Positions 1 to 9,056 of a stretch of DNA of 64,000 nucleotides are shown piece after piece (the stretch's first letter is position 1; the number at the start of each line of letters is the position of its first letter). The DNA comes from Achromobacter deleyi (GTDB lineage: Bacteria > Pseudomonadota > Gammaproteobacteria > Burkholderiales > Burkholderiaceae_B), in the NCBI RefSeq assembly GCF_016127315.1, contig NZ_CP065997.1:4340001-4404000 (forward strand), given 5' to 3'. The position numbers and the translations under genes are program-made. The notes under the pieces were generated by a model. That model was not told the DNA's origin. It searched no databases and was given only the letters and a program-made list of their open reading frames with translations.

Positions 1-496
1 GCTGGCGCCAGCCCTGCGCGCGCCCGGGCAGGGCAATGTGACGGCGGCGCAGGCCAGCCAGTTGGCCGACGGCGCCGCCGCGGTGCTGCTGGCGGATCGC
101 GCCGTGGCGCTGGCCGACGGGCTGCGGCCGCAAGCGCGGTTCCGCGCCCGCGTGGCGATCGGCTCGGATCCGGTGTTGCAGCTGACCGGCGTCATCCCCG
201 CGACCGAACGCGCCCTGGCGCGCGCCGGCCTGCAACTGGCGGACATCGACTGGATCGAGATCAACGAGGCCTTCGCCAGCGTGGTGCTGGCCTGGCTGAA
301 GACGCTGGGCGCGGATCCGTCGAAGGTCAATCCGTGGGGCGGCGCCATCGCCCATGGCCATCCGCTGGGCGCGACCGGCGCGGCGTTGATGGCCAAGATG
401 CTGGCGGGGCTGCGCGCCACCGACGGCCAGTTCGGCCTGCAGGTCATGTGCATCGGCCATGGCATGGCGACCGCGACGATCATCGAACGCCTATGA
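1..496 (+). CDS. Thiolase (acetyl-CoA acetyltransferase family), 3' part
   Basis: Carboxy-terminal third of a thiolase; the gene enters from the left edge, so its start and first catalytic cysteine lie outside. Thiolases cleave or form beta-ketoacyl-CoA with CoA/acetyl-CoA in the cytoplasm. The reading frame is open from base 2. Visible family motifs are the GNVTAA-x-x-SQ-x-x-DGAAA stretch, NEAFAS, the [15 protein letters not shown] loop with the active-site histidine, and the terminal CIGHGMA segment carrying the second catalytic cysteine (many thiolases have CxGGG here, so the CIGHG form marks a subfamily). The stop overlaps the start of the following TetR gene by 3 bases, so the two are probably co-transcribed. 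Degradative versus biosynthetic role cannot be decided from this fragment. Confidence 0.93.
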   Translation, partial: LAPALRAPGQGNVTAAQASQLADGAAAVLLADRAVALADGLRPQARFRARVAIGSDPVLQLTGVIPATERALARAGLQLADIDWIEINEAFASVVLAWLKTLGADPSKVNPWGGAIAHGHPLGATGAALMAKMLAGLRATDGQFGLQVMCIGHGMATATIIERL

Positions 497-1146
497 TCCG
501 GATCGACAGGGCAGGGCCGGGCGCGACGCCTGCCGGGCACGAGGACGGCGCGGAATCGCTGCGCCGCGCCGAAGTGATCTTGACGGCGGCCCGCCTGTTC
601 CGCAAGCATGGCTACGAGCGCACCACGGTGCGCGAGCTGGCGCGGGCCGTGGGCCTGCAGTCCGGCAGCCTGTTCCATCACTTTCGCAGCAAGGAGGAAA
701 TCCTGGTGGCGGTGATGAACAACGGCATCCAGGAAGTGCTGGATGCCGGCCGCCAGGCCCTGGCGTTGTACCAGGCGCCCGCCGACCGGCTGGCGGCGCT
801 GTTCCGCGTGCACATGTGGAGCATGCTGCACGGCGCCGGCGGCGATGCGATGAACGCGCTGGTCTACGAGTGGCGCAGCCTGTCGGCGCCGAGCCAGGCC
901 AGCGTCAAGGTGCTGAGCGACCGCTACGAGGCGATGTGGCAGGACGCGGTGGCGGCGGCGGTGGCCGCCGGCCTGCTGCGCGGCGATGCGCGCGTGATCA
1001 AGCGTTGCGTGCTGGGCGCGATGAACCTGACGGTGCAGTGGTACAAGCCCGACGGCCGGCTGCGGCCGGCGGCGTTCATCGATGAGATGCTGCGGGCCAG
1101 CCTGCCGGCGTTGCCGGAGGGGGCGGGGCGCTGGCCGGTGGCATGA
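493..1146 (+). CDS. TetR/AcrR family transcriptional regulator
   Basis: A 217-residue one-domain repressor of the TetR type. The DNA-binding helix-turn-helix lies at about residues 28-70 ([19 protein letters not shown], then [19 protein letters not shown]), the classic TetR signature. The rest is the helical ligand-binding and dimerisation half. The frame is open further upstream, but the ATG at 493 is chosen because the HTH lies at the usual distance from it and because ATGA overlaps the thiolase stop, a standard coupled arrangement. The neighbour suggests control of an acyl-CoA degradation operon, probably with an acyl-CoA effector; that is inference from position only. Confidence 0.9.
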   Translation: MIRIDRAGPGATPAGHEDGAESLRRAEVILTAARLFRKHGYERTTVRELARAVGLQSGSLFHHFRSKEEILVAVMNNGIQEVLDAGRQALALYQAPADRLAALFRVHMWSMLHGAGGDAMNALVYEWRSLSAPSQASVKVLSDRYEAMWQDAVAAAVAAGLLRGDARVIKRCVLGAMNLTVQWYKPDGRLRPAAFIDEMLRASLPALPEGAGRWPVA

Positions 1147-1159
1147 AACGCCCGGCGGG

Positions 1160-1987
1160 TCAGGCGCTGCCCGGCCAGTAATGGCTGTCCGGCAGCGCGC
1201 GCGCGCCGAAGATCGCCTGGCCGACCCGCACCAGGGTGGCGCCTTCCTCGATGGCGATCTCGAAGTCGCCGGACATGCCCATCGACAGTTCGTCCAGGTT
1301 GATGCCCGCGGGCGCTTCCTGGCGCAGGCGGTCGCGCAGGCCGCGCAGCAGCACGAAGCACTGGCGCACGCGTTCGGCCTCGCTGGAGAACAGCGCCAGC
1401 GTCATGAAGCCGCGCACGCGCAGCGCGGAATACGCCGGCAGCGCCTGGATGAAGGCCGCCACGTCATCGGGCGCCAGGCCATACTTGCTGGGCTCGCCGG
1501 ACGTGTTGACCTGCACGAATACGTCCAGCGCGCGGCCCTCGGCCTGCAGGCGCCGGTCCAGCGCCTCGGCCAGCCGCAGGCTGTCCAGCGCCTGGAATTC
1601 GCTGGCGAACTGCGCCACCAGCTTGGCCTTGTTGGTCTGCAGGTGGCCGATGACCGACCAGCGCAGATCGGCCAGGTCGGTGGTGTTCTCCCATTTGCGG
1701 TGCGCTTCCTGCACCTTGTTCTCGCCCAGCAGGCGGCAGCCGGCCGCATGGGCCAGCCGGATGCGGGATTCGTCCATGGTCTTGCTGACCGGCAGCAACC
1801 GCACGCTGGCCGGGTCGCGTCCGGCGCGATGGCAGGCGGCCGCCATGCGGGCGTGGATCGTGGCCAGGTTGTGCTGGAAATCCTCGACGCTGAGGGCCTG
1901 CGGGTAGCGGCCGTGCTGGTCGTGCCGGGTCTGGGTGTCGCCGTCGGCCGGCGTGGCCGCGGCGCTGTCGGGGGAAGTCGTCATCAT
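1160..1987 (-). CDS. YggS-family pyridoxal phosphate-binding protein (PLP homeostasis)
   Basis: 275 residues, TIM-barrel PLP carrier of the YggS/PROSC/PLPBP family. These proteins have no known enzymatic activity and buffer free PLP and amino-acid pools. The PLP-binding lysine is K69 in LLPVSKTMDE. Other family marks are GENKVQEA, WSVIGHLQTNKAK, VQVNTSGEPSKYGL, LRVRGFMTL and the phosphate-binding end LSMGMSGDFEIAIEEGATLVRVGQAIFG. An amino-terminal extension of roughly 30 polar residues precedes the core. The start overlaps the stop of the upstream transporter (ATGATGA), so both are translated from one message. The partner is a BenE-type carrier under a MocR/PdxR-like regulator, which fits a vitamin B6 role. 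Confidence 0.92.
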   Translation of the reverse strand: MMTTSPDSAAATPADGDTQTRHDQHGRYPQALSVEDFQHNLATIHARMAAACHRAGRDPASVRLLPVSKTMDESRIRLAHAAGCRLLGENKVQEAHRKWENTTDLADLRWSVIGHLQTNKAKLVAQFASEFQALDSLRLAEALDRRLQAEGRALDVFVQVNTSGEPSKYGLAPDDVAAFIQALPAYSALRVRGFMTLALFSSEAERVRQCFVLLRGLRDRLRQEAPAGINLDELSMGMSGDFEIAIEEGATLVRVGQAIFGARALPDSHYWPGSA

Positions 1988-3231
1988 TTCACCAGTTGCT
2001 TGTGCGCGGAGTCGGAACGCGTCGATGCAGTGTAACGGGCCGCGCGCCAGGGCAGGCGGCCATTGAGCAGGGCGTGGGCCAGCAGGCCGATCACCAGGCC
2101 CCAGAAGGCGCCGCCGATGCCGAACAGCTTGATGTTGGCGGCGGCCGCCAGGAAGGTGATGAGCGAGGCCTCGCGTGACTTGGCATCGGCCAGGGCGCTG
2201 GCCAGGCTGCCGCCGATGGTGCCCAGCAGGGCCAGGCCCGCCAATGTGGTGATGAAGGCGGCCGGCAGCGCCATGAACACGGCGGCCAGCGTCACGCCGA
2301 AGATGCCGACCAGGATGTAGAAGACGCCCGCGGCGATGCCGGCGATCCAGCGCTTGGACGGATCGTCGTGGGCTTCGCGGCCGGTGCAGATGGCGGCGGT
2401 GATGGCGGCCAGGTTGAAGGCATGCGAGCCGAACGGCGCCATCAGCAGCGAGCCCAGGCCGGTGAGGGTGACGATGGGGTTGGCGCTGGTCTTGAAGCCG
2501 TCGTTGCGCAGCACCAGCATGCCGGGCATGTATTGGCCGGTCAGCGTGATCAGGAACAGCGGCAGCGCCACGCTCAGCAGTCCATTGAGCGAGAACGCGG
2601 GCGCGGTGAAGACGGGGGCGGCGAATTCCAGCCGCAGCCCCGACAGGTCGACCCGGTCCTGCGCCAGCAGCAGCGCCAGGCCGGACACCAGGATGCCGAC
2701 CACGGCGTAGCGCGCCGTGTAGCGCTTGAGCGCGACGTAGGCCAGGATCAGCCAGCCCACCAGCAGCGGGTCCAGGCTCATGCCGCCGAAGGCGCCGATG
2801 CCGAACGGCAGCAGGATGCCCGCCAGCAGGCCGGCGGCCACGCCCGGGGGGATGAGGCGGATGGCCTTGTCGAAATAGCCGGACAGTCCGAGCAGGACGA
2901 AGGCGGCGGCCGAGATCAGGTAGGCGCCGATGGCCTCGGCATACGGCGTGGTCGCCAGGGCCGTGACCAGGAAGGCGGCGGCGGGCGTGGACCAGGCGGT
3001 GATGACCGGTTCGCGGCTGAGCCAGCTCAGCACGATGCCGGTGATGCCCACGCCGATCGACACCGACCAGACCCAGGAGGCGGTCAGCGCCGGACTGAGA
3101 CCGGCGACCTTGGCGGCCTGGAACACCAGGATGAAGGTGCCGCCGTAGTTGACGATGACCGAGATCAGGCCGGCGACGATGGGATGGACGAGATCGCGCG
3201 GAAGCAGGGAGGAGGCGCTGGGGGAGGACAT
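1984..3231 (-). CDS. BenE family inner-membrane transporter
   Basis: 415 residues, almost entirely hydrophobic, with about 11-12 membrane segments; the NYGGTFILVFQAAKVAGLSPA, TAWSTPAAAFLV and FGSHAFNLAAITAAICTG stretches are typical of the BenE/YdcO benzoate:proton symporter family. BenE is named for benzoate, but no benzoate pathway genes are near. The gene overlaps the downstream YggS gene and is divergent from a MocR/PdxR-type regulator across 179 bases. The context points to a B6 vitamer or related PLP-linked compound as substrate rather than benzoate; this is inference. The ATG at 3231 begins MSSPSASSLLPRDL directly before the first helix. Confidence 0.9.
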   Translation of the reverse strand: MSSPSASSLLPRDLVHPIVAGLISVIVNYGGTFILVFQAAKVAGLSPALTASWVWSVSIGVGITGIVLSWLSREPVITAWSTPAAAFLVTALATTPYAEAIGAYLISAAAFVLLGLSGYFDKAIRLIPPGVAAGLLAGILLPFGIGAFGGMSLDPLLVGWLILAYVALKRYTARYAVVGILVSGLALLLAQDRVDLSGLRLEFAAPVFTAPAFSLNGLLSVALPLFLITLTGQYMPGMLVLRNDGFKTSANPIVTLTGLGSLLMAPFGSHAFNLAAITAAICTGREAHDDPSKRWIAGIAAGVFYILVGIFGVTLAAVFMALPAAFITTLAGLALLGTIGGSLASALADAKSREASLITFLAAAANIKLFGIGGAFWGLVIGLLAHALLNGRLPWRAARYTASTRSDSAHKQLVK

Positions 3232-3265
3232 GGGGGGCGAGGGGATGCGGGAAGGGTTGAGTGGC

Positions 3266-3334
3266 AGCCCACTTTGTAGCGCCGTATTGGCCTGTCATGA
3301 CCGTACACTTCGGATGCCAAGACCAGACCACTTT
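3266..3334 (-). promoter_or_regulatory. Candidate MocR/PdxR operator: two direct AAAGTGG(G/T)CT repeats
   Basis: Read on the minus strand, AAAGTGGTCT (3334-3325) and AAAGTGGGCT (3275-3266) form two same-orientation copies, with starts 59 bases apart, between the divergent transporter and regulator genes. They resemble the PdxR box consensus AAAGTGGWCTA as I recall it from Gram-positive MocR regulators. The spacing would put both on one DNA face with an intervening loop, as proposed for several MocR dimers. A TAGAAT element at 3362-3367 may be the -10 of the regulator gene. Confidence 0.45.
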
Positions 3335-3410
3335 TTTCATCCCGGCGTATCCGGCCGCGACTAGAATGGTCGGTTTTCATCGACGCTTTCATCGCCTTCG
3401 GGCAGGCCAC

Positions 3411-4922
3411 ATGAGCAAGACCTTTGCGCTTGAGACCCTGAAGATCCGCATGGGCGACGCCGACCTGGCGCCGCTCGACCTGCATCTGCGCATCCAGCGC
3501 GCCCTGCGCGCGCTGGTGCTGGACGGCGACCTGGACCCTGGCGTGAAACTGCCCGCCACGCGCGCGCTGGCGCAGTCGCTGGGCGTGGCCCGCGACACGG
3601 TCGAGAACGCCTACGTGCAGTTGCAGCGCGATGGCTTCATCGCGCGGCGCAAGGGCTCGGGCAGCTACGTGTCCGAGATGATCGGCACCGAACTGCGCGG
3701 CTCGGCGCGGCGCCGTCCCGCGGTCCGGGAGCGCCGACCCGAGACGCCGCAACCGGCCGCGCCGGCGGCGGGCATGAGCCGGCGCGGGCGCGCGATCTTC
3801 GACAGCGGCGGCGTGGCCGACCAGCAGACGATCCAGGCGTTCGCCACCGGCCTGCCCGAGACCCGCACCTTTCCGACCGGGGTGTGGGAACGGCTGCAGA
3901 GGCAGGTGATGAAGGATCATCGCGGCACGGTGCTGCTGCATGGCGACCCGCAAGGCGCCGAGCCCTTGCGCCGCGCGATCGCGACCTACCTGAACCTGGA
4001 GCGCGGCGCCAAGGTCCGCCCCGAGCAGATCGTGGTGCTGAGCAGCACGCGCCAGGCGCTGTTCCTGTGCGCGCAGTTGCTGGTGGACGCGGGCAAACCG
4101 ATCCTGCTGGAGAACCCCGGCTACTTCGGCGCCCGCAAGGCGTTCGAATTCGCCGAGGCCCGGGTGGTGCCGATCGACGTCGACGCGCAGGGGATCCGCA
4201 CCGACCTGCTGCGGGCCGACCGCAGCGGCGCCAGCTGCGTCTACGTGACGCCGTCGCACCAGTATCCGACCGGGGCGACGCTGTCGCTGGAACGGCGGCT
4301 CGACCTGACCCGCTGGGCCGCCGAGAGCGGCAAGTGGATCATCGAGGACGATTACGACAGCGAATTCCACTACGACGGCCTGCCGACCGCCTGCGTGCAG
4401 GGGCTGGACCGGCACGGCCGCACGATTTACCTGGGCACCTTCAGCAAGACGCTCTATCCGGGCCTGCGGATGGGCTACATGGCCCTGCCTGACGAGCTGG
4501 TCGGCGCCTTCAGCCGCGCGCGCAGCATCGTCGACGGCCACACGCCGCAGATCCTGCAGCTGACGCTGGCGCGTTTCATGGCCGACGGCCACTACAACGC
4601 GCACGTGCGGGCCATGCGCAAGCTGTACGCGGCGCGGCGCGAGGCCATGCTGGAGGCGGTCGGCAAGCACCTGGCGGGGGTGGCGCGGGCGCTGCGTCCC
4701 GAGGGCGGGCTGCAGGTGCCCTGCCTGCTGAAGCCGGGATGGTCGGAGGCGGACACCATCCGCCGCGCCGCGCAGGCCGGCCTGGTGCTGCCGGGCCTGG
4801 CGCGTCTGTATGCGGGCACGCCCGCGCTGCAAGGCTGGCTGCTGGGCTATGCCTCGCTCAGCGCGCACGAGATCGACCTCGCCATGCGGCGCCTGGCGGT
4901 CGCGATAAAGAGGAAGGGGTAG
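3411..4922 (+). CDS. MocR/PdxR-type GntR regulator with aminotransferase domain
   Basis: 503 residues, a MocR-subfamily regulator: an amino-terminal GntR winged helix (about residues 18-85; LPATRALAQSLGVARDTVENAYVQLQRDGFI) joined by an Arg/Pro-rich linker to a fold-type-I aminotransferase domain. The PLP aspartate region DDYDSEFHYDG and the Schiff-base lysine K346 in GTFSKTLYPGLRMGYM are intact, so PLP binding is expected. The ATG at 3411 is preferred over upstream in-frame starts because the winged helix then begins at the usual distance. Divergent from a BenE-like carrier and YggS, it is the likely PLP-sensing controller of that pair and of itself. Confidence 0.9.
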   Translation: MSKTFALETLKIRMGDADLAPLDLHLRIQRALRALVLDGDLDPGVKLPATRALAQSLGVARDTVENAYVQLQRDGFIARRKGSGSYVSEMIGTELRGSARRRPAVRERRPETPQPAAPAAGMSRRGRAIFDSGGVADQQTIQAFATGLPETRTFPTGVWERLQRQVMKDHRGTVLLHGDPQGAEPLRRAIATYLNLERGAKVRPEQIVVLSSTRQALFLCAQLLVDAGKPILLENPGYFGARKAFEFAEARVVPIDVDAQGIRTDLLRADRSGASCVYVTPSHQYPTGATLSLERRLDLTRWAAESGKWIIEDDYDSEFHYDGLPTACVQGLDRHGRTIYLGTFSKTLYPGLRMGYMALPDELVGAFSRARSIVDGHTPQILQLTLARFMADGHYNAHVRAMRKLYAARREAMLEAVGKHLAGVARALRPEGGLQVPCLLKPGWSEADTIRRAAQAGLVLPGLARLYAGTPALQGWLLGYASLSAHEIDLAMRRLAVAIKRKG

Positions 4923-4982
4923 GGCGGGCCCGGCGCCGCGGACGGAGGCCGCTGGAGCGGCCCGTCGCGCGGGATCAGGGCA

Positions 4983-5306
4983 TCAGCCCTTGCGCTTGAG
5001 GAAGGCGCCGACGCCGCAGGCCACCGCGATCGCCAGCAGGGCGGCCGCGATGGTCAGGAGGAAATCGGCTTCGCCGTGGTAGCCGCCGCCGGTCACGCCG
5101 CCAGCGACGCTGCCCATCCAGATCACCGCCGTGACCAGCGTGCCGGTCAGGGCCAGCGCGGTGGCCAGGCACAGCGCGATGAACAGCGGCGTGCGGCGCA
5201 CGGGCGCGGGGCCCGTGGCGTAGCCGCCGCGGCCGCGGCGGGGTTGCATCACCATGAAGAACAGCGCCGCAACCACCGCGGCCAGCATCAGGATCTTGAC
5301 GATCAT
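4983..5306 (-). CDS. Small membrane protein of unknown function
   Basis: 107 residues with three predicted membrane helices: MIVKILMLAAVVAALFFMVM at the start, a second around residues 40-65 and a third around 82-100, ending in a basic KRKG tail. A short Gly/Arg-rich loop (PRRGRGGYATG) follows helix 1. I do not recognise a family. It lies 15 bases downstream of lysS on the same strand and probably shares that transcript. Confidence 0.7.
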   Translation of the reverse strand: MIVKILMLAAVVAALFFMVMQPRRGRGGYATGPAPVRRTPLFIALCLATALALTGTLVTAVIWMGSVAGGVTGGGYHGEADFLLTIAAALLAIAVACGVGAFLKRKG

Positions 5307-5321
5307 GACGCCGCCCGCGTC

Positions 5322-6845
5322 TTAGTCTTCACGGCGCAGGTGCGGGAAGAGGATGACGTCGCGGATGCTGGGGCTGTCGGTCAGCAGCATGACCAGGCGG
5401 TCGATGCCGATGCCGCAGCCGCCCGTCGGGGGCATGCCGTATTCCAGCGCGCGGATGTAGTCGGCGTCGTAGTACATCGCTTCCTCGTCGCCGGCATCCT
5501 TGGCCTCGACCTGCGAGCGGAAACGCTCGGCCTGGTCTTCGGGGTCGTTCAGCTCGGAGAAGCCGTTGGCGATCTCGCGGCCCGTCATGAACAGCTCGAA
5601 GCGCTCGGTGATGCCTTCGCGGCTGTCGGAGGCGCGCGCCAGCGGCGACACTTCGACCGGGTAGTCGATGATGTAGGTGGGGTTCCACAGCTTGGCTTCG
5701 GCCGTTTCCTCGAACAGCGCCAGTTGCAGCGCGCCCAGGCCGGCGCGCGACAGCACCGGGCCGTCGGCGTCGGCGCCCAGCTTCTTGAGCTCGGCGCGCA
5801 CGAAGGCCGGGTCGTCCAGTTGCGCCTGGGTGTAGCCCGGGGCGTACTTGAGGATGGCTTCGCAGATGGTCAGGCGGTCGAACGGCTTGGACAGATCCAG
5901 CTCGCGTTCCTGGTAGGTCAGCACGGCGCTGCCGGTGGCCGAGATGGCGGCCTGGCGGATCAGTTCCTCGGTGAAGTCCATCAGCCAGCGGTAGTCCGCG
6001 AAGGCCGCGTAGAACTCCATCATCGTGAATTCCGGATTGTGGCGCGGGCTCACGCCTTCATTGCGGAAGTTGCGGTTGACCTCGAACACGCGTTCGAAGC
6101 CGCCGACGATGAGGCGCTTGAGGTAGAGCTCGGGCGCGATGCGCAGGAACATCTCCATGTCCAGCGCGTTGTGGTGCGTGACGAAGGGCTTGGCCGCCGC
6201 GCCGCCCGGGATCGGGTGCAGCATGGGCGTTTCGACTTCGAGGAAGCCGGCGTTCAGCATGAACTGGCGGATGCTGCCCACGGTCTTGCTGCGCGCCTCG
6301 AAGGTGCGGCGCGTGGCGTCGGTCATGATGAGGTCGACGTAGCGCTGGCGGTAGCGCAGTTCCTGGTCGGCCACGCCGTGGAACTTGTCCGGCAGCGGGC
6401 GCAGCGACTTGGACAGCAGGCGCGCCGTGGCGGCGTGCACCGACAGTTCGCCCTTGTTGGTCTTGAAGACCGACCCTTCGACCGCGATGATGTCGCCAAT
6501 GTCCCATTGCTTGAACGCGGCGTAGCTGTCTTCGCCCAGCGTGCCGCGGTCCAGGTAGATCTGGATGCGGCCGGTGCTGTCCTGCAGCGTGGCGAAGCTG
6601 GCCTTGCCCATGACGCGCTTGAGCATCATGCGGCCGGCGACCTTGACGGTGACGGGCGCGGCGGCCAGGGCTTCCTGCTCCTGGTCGTCGTACTTGTCGT
6701 GCAGGGCCGCGGCGCGGGCGTCGGGGACGAAATCGTTGGGATACGCGACCCCGGTCTCGCGCAGTTTGGCCAGCTTGGCGCGCCGTTCGGCGATCAAGCG
6801 GTTTTCATCCTGGGCGGGGGCCGGAGCGGTCGTGTGGTCGGTCAT
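5322..6845 (-). CDS. lysS: Lysyl-tRNA synthetase, class II
   Basis: 507 residues, the usual bacterial length. It charges tRNA-Lys with lysine using ATP in the cytoplasm. An amino-terminal OB-fold anticodon-binding domain (about 60-170; [21 protein letters not shown]) is followed by the class II core: motif 2 [26 protein letters not shown] and motif 3 [30 protein letters not shown] are complete. The neighbouring order prfB, SDR, lysS on one strand resembles the common prfB-lysS pairing. Start ATG at 6845, 10 bases after the preceding SDR stop. Confidence 0.98.
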   Translation of the reverse strand: MTDHTTAPAPAQDENRLIAERRAKLAKLRETGVAYPNDFVPDARAAALHDKYDDQEQEALAAAPVTVKVAGRMMLKRVMGKASFATLQDSTGRIQIYLDRGTLGEDSYAAFKQWDIGDIIAVEGSVFKTNKGELSVHAATARLLSKSLRPLPDKFHGVADQELRYRQRYVDLIMTDATRRTFEARSKTVGSIRQFMLNAGFLEVETPMLHPIPGGAAAKPFVTHHNALDMEMFLRIAPELYLKRLIVGGFERVFEVNRNFRNEGVSPRHNPEFTMMEFYAAFADYRWLMDFTEELIRQAAISATGSAVLTYQERELDLSKPFDRLTICEAILKYAPGYTQAQLDDPAFVRAELKKLGADADGPVLSRAGLGALQLALFEETAEAKLWNPTYIIDYPVEVSPLARASDSREGITERFELFMTGREIANGFSELNDPEDQAERFRSQVEAKDAGDEEAMYYDADYIRALEYGMPPTGGCGIGIDRLVMLLTDSPSIRDVILFPHLRRED

Positions 6846-6855
6846 GGTCGGGGGA

Positions 6856-7611
6856 TCAGTCGTAATTGCGGATGTCGTCGATTTCGGTGGTGCCGAAGTC
6901 GTCGCGATCCAGGTAGGCGAGGATGCGGGAGGCCACGTTGGCGGGCGCGGACAGCTTGCCGCTGGCGTGGAAGTCCTGGAACTTGGCCAGTGCCGGGAAG
7001 CTCTTGGGGTCGCTGGCGCGGATGGCGACCTGCATGTCGGTGTCGACGATGCCGGGCGCCAGCGAGACGACGCGCGCGCCGCCTTCGCCTTGTTCTTCTT
7101 TGACCACGCGCGAGTACATGTCGAGCGCGGCCTTGGTGGCGCAGTACACGCCCCAGCCGGCGTTGGGGTTGCGGCCGGCGCCGGACGAGATGTTGAGCAC
7201 GCGGCGGTCGGCCTTGAGGTCCGCGACCGCGGCCAGGAAGCGCGCGGTCAGCAGCATCACGGCCGTCACGTTCAGGTTGAAGGCGGCGGCGATGGCCGGG
7301 CCGTCGATCAGCGCGTCGGTGCCGGACACGGGGTGCACGGTGCCGGCGTTGTTGATCAGCAGGTAGCGGCTGGCGTCGCGCGGCAGCGCGTCGCAGATGC
7401 GGCGCGCGGCCGCCTCGGCCGCGGCCAGGTCCGAGAGGTCCACGGACAGCTGTTCCAGCTGCGCGTCCTGCGAGCGGGCGTAGGCGGCCAGCTCGGGGTC
7501 TTCGCGGCGCGCCAGGGTGATCAGGCGGGTGCCCGGTTTGGCCAGGCCGCGCGCCATGGCGGCGCCGATGCCGCGCGAAGCGCCGGTGAGAATTGCGATG
7601 GTGTCAGACAT
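6856..7611 (-). CDS. Short-chain dehydrogenase/reductase (SDR)
   Basis: 251 residues, classical SDR. The nucleotide-binding [12 protein letters not shown] lies at residues 9-20, the NNAG motif is [10 protein letters not shown], and the catalytic Tyr/Lys pair is in [13 protein letters not shown]; the catalytic serine is probably in the NISSGAG stretch. The sequence resembles benzil reductase/sepiapterin-reductase-like SDRs more than acyl-carrier reductases, but the substrate cannot be told. It sits between prfB and lysS, separated by 42 and 10 bases, and is likely carried on the same message. Confidence 0.9.
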   Translation of the reverse strand: MSDTIAILTGASRGIGAAMARGLAKPGTRLITLARREDPELAAYARSQDAQLEQLSVDLSDLAAAEAAARRICDALPRDASRYLLINNAGTVHPVSGTDALIDGPAIAAAFNLNVTAVMLLTARFLAAVADLKADRRVLNISSGAGRNPNAGWGVYCATKAALDMYSRVVKEEQGEGGARVVSLAPGIVDTDMQVAIRASDPKSFPALAKFQDFHASGKLSAPANVASRILAYLDRDDFGTTEIDDIRNYD

Positions 7612-7653
7612 GCGTGAACCCTCGGGGTACGGTGGACGGAAGTATCGCGGAAC

Positions 7654-8758
7654 TTACACGCCTTGCTTGAGGCTGGCCTGGATGAAGGGATCCAGGTCGC
7701 CGTCCAGCACTTTCTGCGTGTTGGAGATTTCGACGTTGGTGCGCAGGTCCTTGATGCGGCTCTGGTCCAGCACGTACGAGCGGATCTGGTGGCCCCAACC
7801 CACGTCGGTCTTGGAGTCTTCCAGCTTCTGCTGCTCGGCCATGCGGTTGCGCATTTCCAGTTCGTACAGCTTGGACTTCAGCATCTGCATCGCTTCGGCG
7901 CGGTTGCGGTGCTGCGAGCGGTCGTTCTGGCACTGCACCACGATCCCGGTCGGGATGTGCGTCAGGCGCACGGCCGAGTCGGTCTTGTTGATGTGCTGGC
8001 CGCCCGCGCCCGAGGCGCGGTAGGTATCCACGCGCAGGTCGGCCGGGTTCACTTCGACTTCGAAGGAATCGTCGACCTCGGGGTAGACGAACACGCTGGC
8101 GAACGAGGTGTGGCGGCCGCCCGACGAGTCGAACGGGCTCTTGCGCACCAGGCGGTGCACGCCGGTTTCCGTGCGCAGGTAGCCGAAAGCGTGATCGCCC
8201 TCGATCTTGATGGTGGCCGACTTCAGGCCGGCGACTTCGCCCTCGGATTCTTCCAGTATCTCGGCCTTGAAGCCCTTGCGCTCGGCGTACTTGAGGTACT
8301 GGCGCAGCAGCATCGAGGCCCAGTCCTGCGCTTCCGTGCCGCCCGCGCCCGCCTGGATGTCCAGGAAGCAGTTCAGGGGATCGGCCGGGTTGGAGAACAT
8401 GCGGCGGAATTCCAGGCTTTCCAGCTTTTCCTGGAAGGCGTTGGCGTCCAGTTCGATGGATTCCAGGGTGGCGTCGTCGTTGTCGGCGGCGGCCAGTTCG
8501 AACAGCTCGTTCGAGTCGGCCAGGCCCATGCCCAGGCCGGTGAGCGTTTCCACCACGTCCTCGAGGGCTTTCTTTTCACGGCCCAGGTCCTGGGCGTGCT
8601 TGGGGTCGTTCCAGACGGCCGGGTCTTCGAGCTCGGCGTTTACGACTTGCAGGCGTTCAGCTTTGGCATCGTAGTCAAAGATACCTCCGTAGAGCCTGTT
8701 CGCGCTCCGCGTAGTCGGCGAGGCGGGCTGCGAGCTGGTTCTGACGTTCGGCTTCCAT
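7654..8758 (-). CDS. prfB: Peptide chain release factor 2, with programmed +1 frameshift
   Basis: RF2 terminates translation at UGA and UAA. The first 27 codons run from ATG at 8758 ([18 protein letters not shown]) to CTT, then an in-frame TGA (8677-8675). Skipping one T gives GAC and opens 340 more codons, 367 residues in all. The slip site CTT TGA C is preceded by a GGAGG element three codons upstream, the textbook prfB autoregulatory signal. Downstream the RF2 stop-recognition tripeptide SPF (in [11 protein letters not shown]) and the peptidyl-hydrolysis motif GGQ (in [18 protein letters not shown]) are present. The internal stop is functional regulation, not gene damage. Confidence 0.98.
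8675..8690 (-). promoter_or_regulatory. prfB recoding site (Shine-Dalgarno-like GGAGG plus CTT TGA C)
   Basis: On the minus strand GGAGG TAT CTT TGA C. The internal Shine-Dalgarno-like sequence pulls on the ribosome while RF2 competes for the poor-context UGA, so low RF2 favours the +1 shift. The arrangement and spacing match the conserved bacterial site. Confidence 0.95.
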
Positions 8759-8922
8759 GATGATTCCTGATGACTTTTGTGCGAAACCGGGCATTTTACC
8801 GTGTAAGACGCAGGCCCGTGGGGCCCGCCCGTATTCAGGGGGACGGATTGGGATGAAACGCCGTTCCGGCGGGGAGCCGTCCGGATCCGTCGGCCGGGTC
8901 CTAGGGGTTTGCGCGCAGAGGG

Positions 8923-8951
8923 CATAGTTGTTCAGTCTTTTGTCAACTATG
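8923..8951. promoter_or_regulatory. Inverted repeat upstream of the MFS carrier
   Basis: CATAGTTG (8923-8930) and CAACTATG (8944-8951) form perfect 8-base arms around a 13-base spacer, about 105 bases before the MFS start. It is an AT-rich island in a GC-rich gap, so it looks like an operator. No regulator gene is adjacent. Confidence 0.45.
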
Positions 8952-9056
8952 GGGTTCTAGGCTTGATCTGCCGGCCCATATGTCCCCGCCGCGGGACGCG
9001 GGACCGGCAAGCCGCCGGTAAACAGCCGGCCTGTCCCGTTAGAGGAGGAGACGTTG

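Noticed and set aside
3266..3334. The minus-strand repeats as Fur or LysR sites
   Set aside because: They are direct, not inverted, repeats and lack Fur hexamers or a T-N11-A core.
4946..4965. GGCCGCT/AGCGGCC hairpin between the MocR and small membrane-protein genes as a terminator
   Set aside because: No T-tract on either strand; short GC stems are common by chance in this base composition.
5076..7103. 675-codon plus-strand frame across lysS
   Set aside because: Mirror frame of lysS and the neighbouring SDR; composition is a shadow of their codon bias and the real synthetase motifs are on the minus strand.
8675..8677. In-frame stop in prfB as a sign of a broken gene
   Set aside because: It lies exactly in the conserved recoding site, and everything downstream is intact.
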